A DNA stretch of 64,000 nucleotides from Hypnocyclicus thermotrophus (GTDB lineage: Bacteria > Fusobacteriota > Fusobacteriia > Fusobacteriales > Fusobacteriaceae): assembly GCF_004365575.1 (NCBI RefSeq), contig NZ_SOBG01000008.1, positions 1-64,000 of the forward strand, in the 5' to 3' direction. Numbering within the stretch: the stretch's first letter is position 1; each line of letters opens with the position of its first letter. The translations under genes were made by a program, and so were the position numbers. The notes below the pieces were generated by a model. It worked only from the letters and a program-made list of their open reading frames with translations, had not been told where the DNA came from and searched no databases. Positions 36,635 through 46,218 of this stretch are shown here, piece by piece.

Positions 36635-37538
36635 CTATTTCTATTTCTTTATATAATTTTTCTGTTAATTTTTTTGTAGCTAACCCTCTTGAATAAGCAG
36701 TAGCAGTACCTGTAGCAACCGCATATTTAAATGATTCTAATAAATCTGACGTTTCTATATATTTTGCTGTAAATCCAGCTATCATAGAATCACCAGCACC
36801 TACTGAATCAATTAACTCACCTTTAGGTGGAATAGCTTTATATATACCATTTTTAGTAATAAATATAGCACCTTTCTCTCCTAGTGATACAATTACATTT
36901 TGAGGACCTATATCTTTTAATTGTTTTCCATATTTTATAACTTCTTCTAAACTTTCTAATTTAATATTAAATATTTCTTCTAATTCATCTTTATTTGGCT
37001 TTACTAAAAATGGCTTATATTTACTAGTATTTTTTAATATCTTAGTACGCGTATCTAGTATAAACTTTGTATTTTTATTTAATGATTTTATAATTTTAAT
37101 ATATGTATCGCTTGGCAAACTTTTAGGTACACTTCCAGCTAAAATAACAATATCCTCTTTTGAAATTTCTTTAATTTTTTTTATAAGTTTTTCAACTTTT
37201 TCAATTGATATATATGGTGAATTTCCATTTATTTCTGTTTCACTATTTTTACTTTTCATTTTAATATTTATTCTAGTATCTCCATTATCTAATTTTATAA
37301 AATCAGTTAAGATTCCATTTTCTTTAAGCTTTTTCTCTATAAATTCTCCTGTAAAACCCGCTAAATATCCCATTGCTATAGATTTTACATTTAAATTTTG
37401 TAGTACTTGACTTACATTTATTCCTTTTCCACCAGCTGTTTTATATTCTTCTTTACTCAAATTCAATCTATTTTCTTTAAATTCATCAACTATTACAGTA
37501 TAATCAAGAGATGGATTAAGTGTTAAGGTATAAATCAT
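36624..37538 (-). CDS. fruK: 1-phosphofructokinase
   Basis: PfkB-family kinase making fructose-1,6-bisphosphate from fructose-1-phosphate, 304 aa. Family signatures are the N-terminal YTLTLNPSLDYTV, TAGGKGINVSQVLQNL and the catalytic/anion-hole PPKGELIDSVGAGDSMIAGF. The start shares one base with the fruR stop (TAATG). The C-terminal end abuts the fruA remnant, so the last few codons could be altered by the deletion. LacC-type tagatose-6-phosphate kinase is a less likely alternative given the fruR and fruA context. Confidence 0.9.
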   Translation of the reverse strand: MIYTLTLNPSLDYTVIVDEFKENRLNLSKEEYKTAGGKGINVSQVLQNLNVKSIAMGYLAGFTGEFIEKKLKENGILTDFIKLDNGDTRINIKMKSKNSETEINGNSPYISIEKVEKLIKKIKEISKEDIVILAGSVPKSLPSDTYIKIIKSLNKNTKFILDTRTKILKNTSKYKPFLVKPNKDELEEIFNIKLESLEEVIKYGKQLKDIGPQNVIVSLGEKGAIFITKNGIYKAIPPKGELIDSVGAGDSMIAGFTAKYIETSDLLESFKYAVATGTATAYSRGLATKKLTEKLYKEIEIEKI

Positions 37539-38275
37539 TACTTACACTCCTTTACTATTGTTTTTTCTTTAAATCGTTTATCAATTAATTTATCTGTTAT
37601 AATTATAGCTTCTTCTAATTTCCCAAATTTACAAAATGAATTTTTCCCAAATTTTGAATTATCTGCAAGAATATATGATTTTTTAGATAAATTTATAACC
37701 GTCTTTTTTATAAGTGCTTCTTCTGTATCTGGAGTTGAATATCCCCTTTCATAACTAAGACTATTTACTCCTAAAAAAGCTCTACTAAAATTATGTTTTA
37801 AAATCTGTTCATATGCTTCTATTCCTATAAGTGCTCTTGTAGTTTCTTTTATTTCTCCGCCTATTACATATGAACTAATATTATATTTTACTAATTCTAA
37901 AATATGATCAATACCATTTGTTACAACTTTTATTTTCTTTTTGGATAAATATTTAATCATTTGAAATGTAGTACTACCAGCATCTAAAAATATATATTCA
38001 CCATCATTTACAATAGAGGCTGCAAATTTTGCGATAATTTCTTTTTCTTCTCTATTAATAGATGTTTTACTTGCCATTGAAAGTTCTATATTATCATCAA
38101 TAACAGTAGCTCCTCCATGTACTCTTTTTAAAAGAGCTTTTTTTTCTAATTCAATAAGATCTCTACGAATAGTTGCTTCAGAACTTTTCGTAACACCCGT
38201 CAATTCTTTCACGCTTACTGTTTCTTTTTCTTTCAAATATTTTAAAATCAAATCATATCTTTCGTTTATTAACAT
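37538..38275 (-). CDS. fruR: DeoR-family transcriptional repressor (FruR-like)
   Basis: 245 aa. The N-terminal winged HTH reads ERYDLILKYLKEKETVSV then KSSEATIRRDLIELEKK and LLKRVHGGA, the DeoR signature. The C-terminal sugar-phosphate-sensing domain contains FLDAGSTTFQMIKYL, VTNGIDHIL and SYILADNSKFGKNSF. The likely inducer is fructose-1-phosphate (family inference). It is the first gene of the operon and is probably autoregulated through the tandem repeats at 38309-38350. Confidence 0.92.
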   Translation of the reverse strand: MLINERYDLILKYLKEKETVSVKELTGVTKSSEATIRRDLIELEKKALLKRVHGGATVIDDNIELSMASKTSINREEKEIIAKFAASIVNDGEYIFLDAGSTTFQMIKYLSKKKIKVVTNGIDHILELVKYNISSYVIGGEIKETTRALIGIEAYEQILKHNFSRAFLGVNSLSYERGYSTPDTEEALIKKTVINLSKKSYILADNSKFGKNSFCKFGKLEEAIIITDKLIDKRFKEKTIVKECK

Positions 38276-38293
38276 ATTTTCCTCCTCTACAAT

Positions 38294-38350
38294 ACTATAC
38301 TACCTCTTCAATCAAAAATCAATCATTTCCAATCAAAAATAATCAAAAAA
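38294..38350 (-). promoter_or_regulatory. fruR promoter overlapped by four tandem operator-like repeats
   Basis: The minus strand has TTGATT (38317-38322), a 17-bp spacer and TATAGT (38294-38299). On the plus strand CAATCAAAAAT recurs at 38309 and 38330, with variants CAATCATTTC at 38320 and AATCAAAAAA at 38341, a period of about 10.5 bp. The -35 is built into the array. Helically phased direct repeats are typical of DeoR-family operators; binding by FruR is inferred. Confidence 0.7.
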
Positions 38351-38391
38351 ATTTTTTTATAATCATATTTAATTATTTTACATAAAAAAAA

Positions 38392-38406
38392 AGACCTAAA
38401 AGGTCT
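38392..38406 (-). terminator. terminator after leuB
   Basis: AGACCT/AGGTCT, a 6-bp stem with a 3-nt loop and long A/T runs on both flanks, lies 14 bp past the leuB stop. Confidence 0.7.
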
Positions 38407-38420
38407 CTTTTTTATGTAAA

Positions 38421-39497
38421 TTATAAATATTTTAATATAGCTTCTCCCATTTCTTTTGTCCCCAAAGAAACTTTTCCTTCACTATAAATATCTCCTGTTC
38501 TAAATCCTTCTTTTAATACTTTATTTACTGCATTTTCTATATCATCAGCAGCTTCATTCATTCCAAAACTATATCTAAGCATCATAGCTCCTGATAATAC
38601 TTGTGCTATTGGATTTGCTTTATTTTGATTTGCTATGTCTGGAGCTGAACCATGGATAGGTTCATACATTCCAAAATTATCATCTCTTAAACTTGCTGAT
38701 GCAAGCATTCCAATTGAACCTGTTATAATAGATGCCTCATCCGATAATATATCTCCAAACATATTTCCTGTAACAATTACATCAAATTGTTCTGGTGCTC
38801 TCACAAGTTGCATTGCAGCATTATCTACATACATATGATTAAGTTCAACTTCTGGATATTCTGGTGCTATTTCTAATATTGCTTCTCTCCATACTCTCGA
38901 TACCTCTAATACATTTGCTTTTTCTACAGACGTTAATTTCTTATTTCTTTTCATAGCTGCTTCAAATGCTACTTTCGCTATTCTTTTTACTTCTTTTTTA
39001 GAATACTGCATTACATCATATCCTACTAAATCTTCCCCTTCGCCTTTTCTTCCTTTTTCTCCAAAATAAATTCCCCCTGTAAGCTCTCTTACTACTAATA
39101 TATCTATTCCTTTATCAACAATAGAATTTTTTAATGGTGATGCATCTTTTAATTCCTCAAATACTTTAGCCGGTCTTAAGTTACAGAATAAATCTAATCC
39201 TTGTCTAAGTCCTAAAAGAGCTTTTTCAGGTCTTTTATTCCCAGGTAAAGTGTCCCACTTCCATCCACCAACAGCTCCTAAAAATACTGCATCTGATTTT
39301 TTACACTCTTCTAATGTCTTAGCTGGTAAAGGTTCACCAAATTTATCAATAGCACATCCACCTGCATCCATTTCTACCCAATTTATTTTTGTATCATATT
39401 TTTCTACTGCTTTATTTATAACTTCTATTCCAACTTTTGTTATTTCTGGTCCTATACCATCTCCTGGTATTGCTACTACCCTATATTCTTTTTTCAA
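38421..39497 (-). CDS. leuB: 3-isopropylmalate dehydrogenase
   Basis: NAD-dependent oxidative decarboxylase of leucine synthesis, 358 aa. Motifs include [11 protein letters not shown], the substrate arginines in [16 protein letters not shown] and [11 protein letters not shown], the conserved Lys-Asn-Val after [20 protein letters not shown] and the NAD-binding [15 protein letters not shown] start at 39497 is set by GAGGAGG 8 nt upstream. It lies 20 bp after leuA, without leuC or leuD between. Confidence 0.96.
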   Translation of the reverse strand: MKKEYRVVAIPGDGIGPEITKVGIEVINKAVEKYDTKINWVEMDAGGCAIDKFGEPLPAKTLEECKKSDAVFLGAVGGWKWDTLPGNKRPEKALLGLRQGLDLFCNLRPAKVFEELKDASPLKNSIVDKGIDILVVRELTGGIYFGEKGRKGEGEDLVGYDVMQYSKKEVKRIAKVAFEAAMKRNKKLTSVEKANVLEVSRVWREAILEIAPEYPEVELNHMYVDNAAMQLVRAPEQFDVIVTGNMFGDILSDEASIITGSIGMLASASLRDDNFGMYEPIHGSAPDIANQNKANPIAQVLSGAMMLRYSFGMNEAADDIENAVNKVLKEGFRTGDIYSEGKVSLGTKEMGEAILKYL

Positions 39498-39517
39498 ATT
39501 AAATCCTCCTCATTTTT

Positions 39518-41029
<1,512 letters not shown>

Positions 41030-41119
41030 ACAGACTCCCCTTTTCATTATAAAAGATAATATTTTTTACTGACAATTTTACAAAATTCCTGCTATCTGTA
41101 TGATAGATAGAGGCGATTT

Positions 41120-41183
41120 AAAAAAAACTAACTTCGCCAAAGTTAACATAAAAAAAGCTAACTTTAATCTAAAAGTTAGCTTT
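41120..41183 (-). terminator. leu operon attenuator (terminator and second hairpin)
   Basis: On the minus-strand RNA, AAAGCTAACTTT pairs with AAAGTTAGCTTT (12 bp, 6-nt loop; plus 41154-41165/41172-41183), followed by seven U. A second, shorter stem (41129-41134/41140-41145) is followed by eight U. The 5' arm of the main terminator is also complementary over 9 nt to AAGTTAGCT at 41221-41229, inside the leader peptide gene, giving a mutually exclusive antiterminator. Confidence 0.8.
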
Positions 41184-41199
41184 GATATACTATATAATA

Positions 41200-41292
41200 T
41201 TATTGTTTTACACAACTATTAGCTAACTTACTATGAAAATCATTTCGTTTTGATAAGAGTAATAAAGCTAACAGTAATAACAAAATTTTCAT
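41200..41292 (-). CDS. leuL: leu leader peptide (30 aa, leucine-rich)
   Basis: An ATG at 41292 behind a perfect AGGAGG (41301-41306) opens 30 codons starting MKILLLLLALLLLS. Nine of the first 13 codons are leucine (mixed TTG, TTA, CTG, CTC), with one more at codon 23. The stop lies 17 nt before the attenuator stem. The TTAGCT in the Leu run can pair with AGCTAA in codons 23-25, and that segment with the terminator arm. This gives the four-region logic of ribosome-mediated attenuation: Leu-tRNA shortage stalls the ribosome on the run and frees the antiterminator. Confidence 0.85.
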   Translation of the reverse strand: MKILLLLLALLLLSKRNDFHSKLANSCVKQ

Positions 41293-41352
41293 AATAAGAG
41301 CCTCCTTTTTTTAAAATATTGTACATATTTCTACATACAATTTATTGAATAA

Positions 41353-41381
41353 ATGATATCAATATATTTTTTATTTGTCAA
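41353..41381 (-). promoter_or_regulatory. leu operon promoter
   Basis: Consensus TTGACA (41376-41381), a 17-bp spacer and TATCAT (41353-41358) on the minus strand. The predicted start lies about 50 nt before the leader peptide ATG. Confidence 0.85.
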
Positions 41382-41416
41382 GATAATTTTAAAATTTTCT
41401 TACTTTAAAATCTTAA

Positions 41417-41818
41417 TTATATATCTTTATATTTTAATGGAAAAATTAAAACTTGCCTCATTTTTCCATTATCGTCTACTTGCTCTTCTGTAAAAACCTC
41501 TTTTACTAAACTCATCTCCCCTTTATAAATATATTTATTTTCTTCATAAAGCTCAAAACAATGAATAGAATAACCTTCTTTTTCCGCATTATACAAAGAT
41601 TTATTTTGTCTTATTAATTGCTGATCACCTTTTTTACCTATTCCTACAAAATATAGTATATCTCCTGCTTTTTTATGCACATATGAACAATCTAAAAATT
41701 TTGCTATTATTACTACAGTTTTTGTTTTATTACTTTTTCTTATTCCACCCTGATTACTACATTGAAATATTTCTGCTATCTCTTTATTTGTTACTTCTTG
41801 ATTTAATTCTAAAAACAT
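41417..41818 (-). CDS. free-standing SRA-like (ScoMcrA-type) domain protein
   Basis: 133 aa. The sequence NQGGIRKSNKTKTVVIIAKF, then GDILYFVGIGKKGDQ, NKSLYNAEKEGYSIHCFELYE and YIYKGEMSLV, follows the pattern I know from the SRA-like modified-DNA-reading domain of ScoMcrA-type restriction endonucleases. There is no HNH or other nuclease domain; the protein ends right after the domain (RQVLIFPLKYKDI). GGAGG precedes the ATG. It lies 70 bp downstream of sfsA on the same strand with no terminator between, so the two may form an operon. Family assignment is from memory and not searched. Confidence 0.55.
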   Translation of the reverse strand: MFLELNQEVTNKEIAEIFQCSNQGGIRKSNKTKTVVIIAKFLDCSYVHKKAGDILYFVGIGKKGDQQLIRQNKSLYNAEKEGYSIHCFELYEENKYIYKGEMSLVKEVFTEEQVDDNGKMRQVLIFPLKYKDI

Positions 41819-41888
41819 TTTTCCCTCCTTATTTTTTATCTATATTAAATGCTTAATTTTCATATATAATATTTTTTTATTTTATTTT

Positions 41889-42614
41889 TTACTCTTTTTC
41901 TTTCTCCACTTCATCTATTTCTGCTATATCTATCAATTTTTTATAATATATCCATTTATCTTTATATTCTAATAATATAGGATAAATTTCTACCCCTTTT
42001 TCTTTTGCTAAATAAAAAAGTTTAGCAAACTCTTTATCTGTTTCATATTTTGGTCTAAATTTAATAGAATTTCTTAGAATTAAAAACATAATAGCTGTTC
42101 TATCACCAGTTTTTTTCAATTCTATAAGTTCTTTTAAATGTTTTTGCCCTCTTTTTGTTGGAGCATCTGGAAATTTTGCTATTTTATCTTGTGATAATGA
42201 TACACCTTTTACTTCTACCCAAATTTTTTTATTACCTTTTTCCAATAAATAATCAATTCTACTATTTTTATATTTTACCTCAGCTTTTATACTATCAATT
42301 TTTCCAAAAGGACTTATTTCAAAATCATTTAAAATTTTTTCTGATATATATCTATGAAATTTTGAATTTATCAAAATTTTTTCTCCATCTCCACTATCAG
42401 CTGCTATTACATCCCATTTCGTTTTTCTATTTGGATTAATAGCTTTTTGTAAATAAACTTTATTATTTTCAAATAATAACTCTTTTAATCGCCCTGGATC
42501 ATGTACATGTGCCTCTATAATTTCATTATCTATCTTTACTTTTGATAAATATCTATTAGGTCTTTCTAAAAAAATCCCTTTTTTATCTATTGGAATATTT
42601 AAAATTTTTTTCAT
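41889..42614 (-). CDS. sfsA: SfsA family protein (OB fold plus PD-(D/E)XK nuclease-like)
   Basis: 241 aa. The N-terminal OB-like part reads RPNRYLSKVKIDNEIIEAHVHDPGRLKELL (segments). The C-terminal part has SRIDYLLEKGNKKIWVEVKG, a D...ExK nuclease-like core, and KFPDAPTKRGQKHLKEL, a hallmark of SfsA. It was first described as a maltose-metabolism stimulator in E. coli, and the biochemical role is unsettled. Length is standard. Confidence 0.93.
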   Translation of the reverse strand: MKKILNIPIDKKGIFLERPNRYLSKVKIDNEIIEAHVHDPGRLKELLFENNKVYLQKAINPNRKTKWDVIAADSGDGEKILINSKFHRYISEKILNDFEISPFGKIDSIKAEVKYKNSRIDYLLEKGNKKIWVEVKGVSLSQDKIAKFPDAPTKRGQKHLKELIELKKTGDRTAIMFLILRNSIKFRPKYETDKEFAKLFYLAKEKGVEIYPILLEYKDKWIYYKKLIDIAEIDEVEKEKE

Positions 42615-42773
42615 AAAATAATTCTCCTTTTTATTTTTAATAATATTTGATATTATAACAAATTTTAAACTATTTTAAACTATTTTATTTAGAAATATTG
42701 TTTATCTATTTTTTATTTTATGCTATAATAAAATTATCTAAAATCCGTACCATTAAAGGAGTTTACGAGCATA

Positions 42774-43343
42774 ATGTTTAAGAATTTTTATTTTTTTATT
42801 TTTTTATTTTTTCTAGGTTGTTCCAATGTATCTGAATATAAAAATATTGTTTATAAAGATTATAAGACAAAAAATAATTTTAAAATAAAAAATGACGATA
42901 TTAATACATACTATAAAAGCAAAAAAAATCTAAACAATTTTTTTATATTACATAAAACAAAAGATAATATTATCCCTATTTTACATATTACATCTAAAGA
43001 AAAAAATTGGGTATATCCTAATAAACTTGAGTTTATTTCAGAAGATATTTTTTCAACTTATTTTATTGATATTTCTGAAAATAAATATGATAATGTATTA
43101 TTATTTAGTAAAACTACTCTAGATTTAAAAACTATTGAAAAATTAGCAATTCCATTATCAGATAGTGAATTTAATACTATTGTAAAATATATTAAATCTA
43201 TTGATTGTAAAATAAAATTATATAGTGAATATGACAATAGAACTAGTTATATCATCTTATCTGATACCGAAAAAAAAGAAATGATTAAAACTTTTACATT
43301 ATATAACAAACTAAAAAAAGGAGAGATAACTAATGTCAACTAA
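42774..43343 (+). CDS. lipoprotein, 189 aa, unknown function
   Basis: Type II signal peptide with lipobox FLGC at about residues 13-16. The mature part is Lys/Asn/Ile-rich with alternating strands; I recognise no domain. An extended -10-like TGCTATAAT lies at 42721-42729. The ribosome site (AAAGGAG) is rather far from the ATG (about 12 nt). The 3' end overlaps the next gene by 11 nt, so the two are translationally coupled. Confidence 0.75.
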   Translation: MFKNFYFFIFLFFLGCSNVSEYKNIVYKDYKTKNNFKIKNDDINTYYKSKKNLNNFFILHKTKDNIIPILHITSKEKNWVYPNKLEFISEDIFSTYFIDISENKYDNVLLFSKTTLDLKTIEKLAIPLSDSEFNTIVKYIKSIDCKIKLYSEYDNRTSYIILSDTEKKEMIKTFTLYNKLKKGEITNVN

Positions 43344-44040
43344 ATTAAAATATTTTATAGCTGGAGAAGCTGGCGGATTAAACAAACAAACTGGAAGAAT
43401 AGATATGCATGGAATTTTTGATGTTCTTACATCCCCTATATTTCCTATTGTTATTCCTAATATGGCTATATTAATTGGAATAGAAGCAAATGGAAAAGAA
43501 CAAACTTTAGAATTAAGATTAAACAGTCCAAAAGACGAATTATTAGGAAAAATACAAGTAACTTTTCCTCCTACATATCCTGGACTTACAGCTAAACAAA
43601 CTTTAAAACTTGAAAAATTACCTGTTATTTTAAAAGGAAAATACACTGTTGATATATTAGAAGTAAAAGCAAAAGGTGGATATCAATTTATTGCTACAGA
43701 AGATTTATTTACGGCTGTATTTCCACCAAAAAGAGAATTTAAAGAAGGAGAAATTGAAGAAATTTTAAAAAGAGATGACGTTATTAAAACTGTTATCACT
43801 GATTATAAAGTACCAGACAATGAAAAAGTATTTAAATTCCAATTAAGTCTTGATCCAAATGAAAAATTACCAGAAGGAGTTCAACCATTTCCTCAAGATG
43901 ATAAGCTTGTTGTAGATGGAAAAGAATATGATTTAACTGGTATCAGAAGAAATGTTGAATGGATGTTTGGTAGAAAGAAACAGCAACCTCAATCAGAAGA
44001 AAATGTTGAAACTGAAAATAGTAATAAAAATATAAATTAA
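43333..44040 (+). CDS. DUF6941-like cytosolic protein
   Basis: 235 aa without signal peptide. The N-terminal ~130 residues (LKYFIAGEAGG ... GRIDMHGIFDVL ... MAILIGIEA) match the DUF6941 pattern of a small beta-sandwich. The C-terminal part is acidic and ends in a polar Gln/Glu/Asn-rich tail. No function is known. A good GGAG site lies inside the lipoprotein gene. Confidence 0.6.
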   Translation: MSTKLKYFIAGEAGGLNKQTGRIDMHGIFDVLTSPIFPIVIPNMAILIGIEANGKEQTLELRLNSPKDELLGKIQVTFPPTYPGLTAKQTLKLEKLPVILKGKYTVDILEVKAKGGYQFIATEDLFTAVFPPKREFKEGEIEEILKRDDVIKTVITDYKVPDNEKVFKFQLSLDPNEKLPEGVQPFPQDDKLVVDGKEYDLTGIRRNVEWMFGRKKQQPQSEENVETENSNKNIN

Positions 44041-44043
44041 TAT

Positions 44044-44083
44044 ATTCCCTAGTTGAAATTTTCTTTTCAACTAGGGAATTTTT
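44044..44083 (+). terminator. strong terminator after the lipoprotein-DUF6941 pair
   Basis: A 15-bp perfect stem (ATTCCCTAGTTGAAA with its complement, 44044-44058/44065-44079) is followed by TTTT. Confidence 0.9.
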
Positions 44084-44107
44084 ACCTTTTATCAAGTCTT
44101 TAAAATC

Positions 44108-44136
44108 TTGATATTTAAGCATATTTATGATATAAT
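44108..44136 (+). promoter_or_regulatory. promoter of the yqhQ-prfA operon
   Basis: TTGATA (44108-44113), a 17-bp spacer, TATAAT (44131-44136). Confidence 0.85.
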
Positions 44137-44170
44137 TTATAGACAAATTTAAAGAAATTAAGGTGATTTA

Positions 44171-45094
44171 ATGAATGAAAAAAAAGTGAAAAATGTTGGT
44201 GGCCAAGCTGTAATTGAAGGTGTTATGATGAAAAGTCCTGATAGAATAGCTACCGCTGTAAGAAGGTCTAATGGTGAAATAGTATATAAAGTTAAAGAGT
44301 TAAGTAAAAATAATAAATTTTTATCTAAAATACCTTTTATAAGAGGTGGTTTTATTTTAATTGAAAGCTTATTTGTCGGTATAAAAGAACTTACTTTTTC
44401 TGCAAATCAATTTGAAGAAGAAGAAGAAGATTTATCTGATTTTCAGCTTGCTTTAACTGTTTTTGTTTCAATGAGTTTAGGTGTAGGTTTATTTATTCTT
44501 TTACCTTCATTTATTAGTAATTTCATTTTTCAAAATAGTTTATCCTCTGCAAATATTTTAGAGGCAATTTTAAGAATGATATTTTTTATTGTATATATAA
44601 AATTAATATCTTTTTCAAAAGATATTAAAAGAGTGTTTCAATATCATGGTGCAGAACATAAATCTATTTATACTTTTGAAAATAATGAAAAATTAACAAA
44701 AGAAAATGCAAAAAAATATACAACTTTACATCCTAGATGTGGAACATCATTTTTATTAATAGTAATGATAATAAGTATTATTATATATTCGCTCGTAGAT
44801 ATATTTTTACCTACTCCGGATACACTACTTATGAAACAAGTAATGAAATTATCTACTAGAATATTACTTTTACCTTTTGTAGCTGGAGCTTCTTATGAAT
44901 TTCAAAAATATACAAGTAGACATTTAAAAAATCCAATTATACGATTACTTGCTGCTCCAGGATTAAAATTACAAAATATTACTACAAAAGAACCTGATTT
45001 TGACCAACTAGAAGTTGGTGTCGTTGCTTTAAGAGCAGCTCTTGGGGAAACTATTGAAAATGCTAAAGATATAACAGAGGAGGAACTACAATAA
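44171..45094 (+). CDS. DUF1385 (YqhQ family) membrane protein
   Basis: 307 aa. The N-terminal signature [24 protein letters not shown] is diagnostic. Transmembrane segments follow around 95-120, 130-155, 195-215 and 230-250, with [13 protein letters not shown] between them. Function is unknown; in many Firmicutes and Fusobacteriota it precedes prfA/prmC, as here. Its stop overlaps the prfA start by one base. Confidence 0.9.
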   Translation: MNEKKVKNVGGQAVIEGVMMKSPDRIATAVRRSNGEIVYKVKELSKNNKFLSKIPFIRGGFILIESLFVGIKELTFSANQFEEEEEDLSDFQLALTVFVSMSLGVGLFILLPSFISNFIFQNSLSSANILEAILRMIFFIVYIKLISFSKDIKRVFQYHGAEHKSIYTFENNEKLTKENAKKYTTLHPRCGTSFLLIVMIISIIIYSLVDIFLPTPDTLLMKQVMKLSTRILLLPFVAGASYEFQKYTSRHLKNPIIRLLAAPGLKLQNITTKEPDFDQLEVGVVALRAALGETIENAKDITEEELQ

Positions 45095-46170
45095 TGTTTA
45101 ATAAACTAGAAGAAGTTGTAAAAAGAAGCGAAGAGCTTACTGCATTATTAGGAACGCAAGAAGTAGCTAGTGATCCAAAAAAAATGATGGAATATAACAA
45201 GGCTCTTTCAAGTATGAGTGAAATTGTAGAAAAATATAAAGAATATAAAAAAATAAAATCTGATTATGAAAGTCTTAAAAATGATCTTCATTCTGAAAAA
45301 GATCCTGATATGAAAGAAATGATACATGAAGAAGTAAAAGAATTAGAAGCTAAAATCCCAGAATTAGAACAACAATTAAAAATCTTATTACTTCCAAAAG
45401 ATCCTAATGATGATAAAAATGTTATCATTGAAATAAGAGGTGGAGCTGGTGGAGATGAAGCAGCTTTATTTGCAGCAGATTTATTTAGAATGTTTACAAG
45501 ATATGCTGAAAGACAAAAATGGAAAGTTGAAATAATAGATAAAAGCGAAATTGGTGTTGGTGGATTAAAAGAAATCATATTCTCTATAAATGGTAAAGGT
45601 GCTTACTCAAAATTAAAATTCGAATCTGGAGTTCACAGAGTGCAAAGAGTTCCAGAAACTGAATCTCAGGGTAGAGTACATACCTCTACAGTTACAGTAG
45701 CAGTTTTACCAGAAGTAGAAGATGTTGGAGAAGTTGAAATAAATCAAAGTGACCTTAAAATAGATACATATAGAGCAAGTGGTGCTGGAGGACAACATGT
45801 AAATATGACAGATTCAGCTGTTAGAATTACACATCTTCCTACTGGAATTGTAGTATCATGTCAAGATGGTAGATCACAATTAAAAAATAGAGAACAAGCT
45901 ATGAAAGTACTTGCTACAAAACTTTATGAAATAGAACTTGAAAAACAAAGAAGTGCTGTTGATAGTGCTAGAAAACTACAAGTTGGTACAGGTGCTAGAT
46001 CAGAAAAAATAAGAACATATAATTTTCCACAGGGTAGAGTTACTGATCATAGAATAAAATTAACTCTTCACAAATTAGATGCTATTCTTGACGGTGATTT
46101 AAACGAATTAATAGATGCATTAATTACTTATGATCAATCTGAGCAATTACAAAATTTAGGTGAAGAATAA
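45094..46170 (+). CDS. prfA: peptide chain release factor 1
   Basis: Recognises UAA/UAG and triggers peptide release, 358 aa. The stop-codon recognition loop is [13 protein letters not shown], with PET as the PxT tripeptide also seen in Bacillus RF1. The catalytic GGQ is at about residues 232-234 in [16 protein letters not shown]. The glutamine is the methylation target of PrmC, encoded downstream. Confidence 0.97.
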   Translation: MFNKLEEVVKRSEELTALLGTQEVASDPKKMMEYNKALSSMSEIVEKYKEYKKIKSDYESLKNDLHSEKDPDMKEMIHEEVKELEAKIPELEQQLKILLLPKDPNDDKNVIIEIRGGAGGDEAALFAADLFRMFTRYAERQKWKVEIIDKSEIGVGGLKEIIFSINGKGAYSKLKFESGVHRVQRVPETESQGRVHTSTVTVAVLPEVEDVGEVEINQSDLKIDTYRASGAGGQHVNMTDSAVRITHLPTGIVVSCQDGRSQLKNREQAMKVLATKLYEIELEKQRSAVDSARKLQVGTGARSEKIRTYNFPQGRVTDHRIKLTLHKLDAILDGDLNELIDALITYDQSEQLQNLGEE

Positions 46171-46198
46171 ACCACAGGTATTTCCTGTGGTTTGTTAT
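46169..46198 (+). terminator. terminator between prfA and prmC
   Basis: AAACCACAGG/CCTGTGGTTT, a 10-bp stem with a 5-nt loop followed by GTTATTT. The tail is imperfect, so partial read-through into prmC is possible. Confidence 0.7.
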
Positions 46199-46218
46199 TT
46201 GAAAACTGAGGTAAAATA

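Noticed and set aside
41097-41330. T-box riboswitch upstream of leuA
   Set aside because: No Stem I, specifier loop or TGGxACCGCG T-box sequence is present; the region is explained by a leader peptide and attenuator.
43311-43646. Antisense open frames over several genes
   Set aside because: Long open frames opposite AT-rich genes are expected; these lack ribosome sites and recognisable families and mirror the true coding frames.
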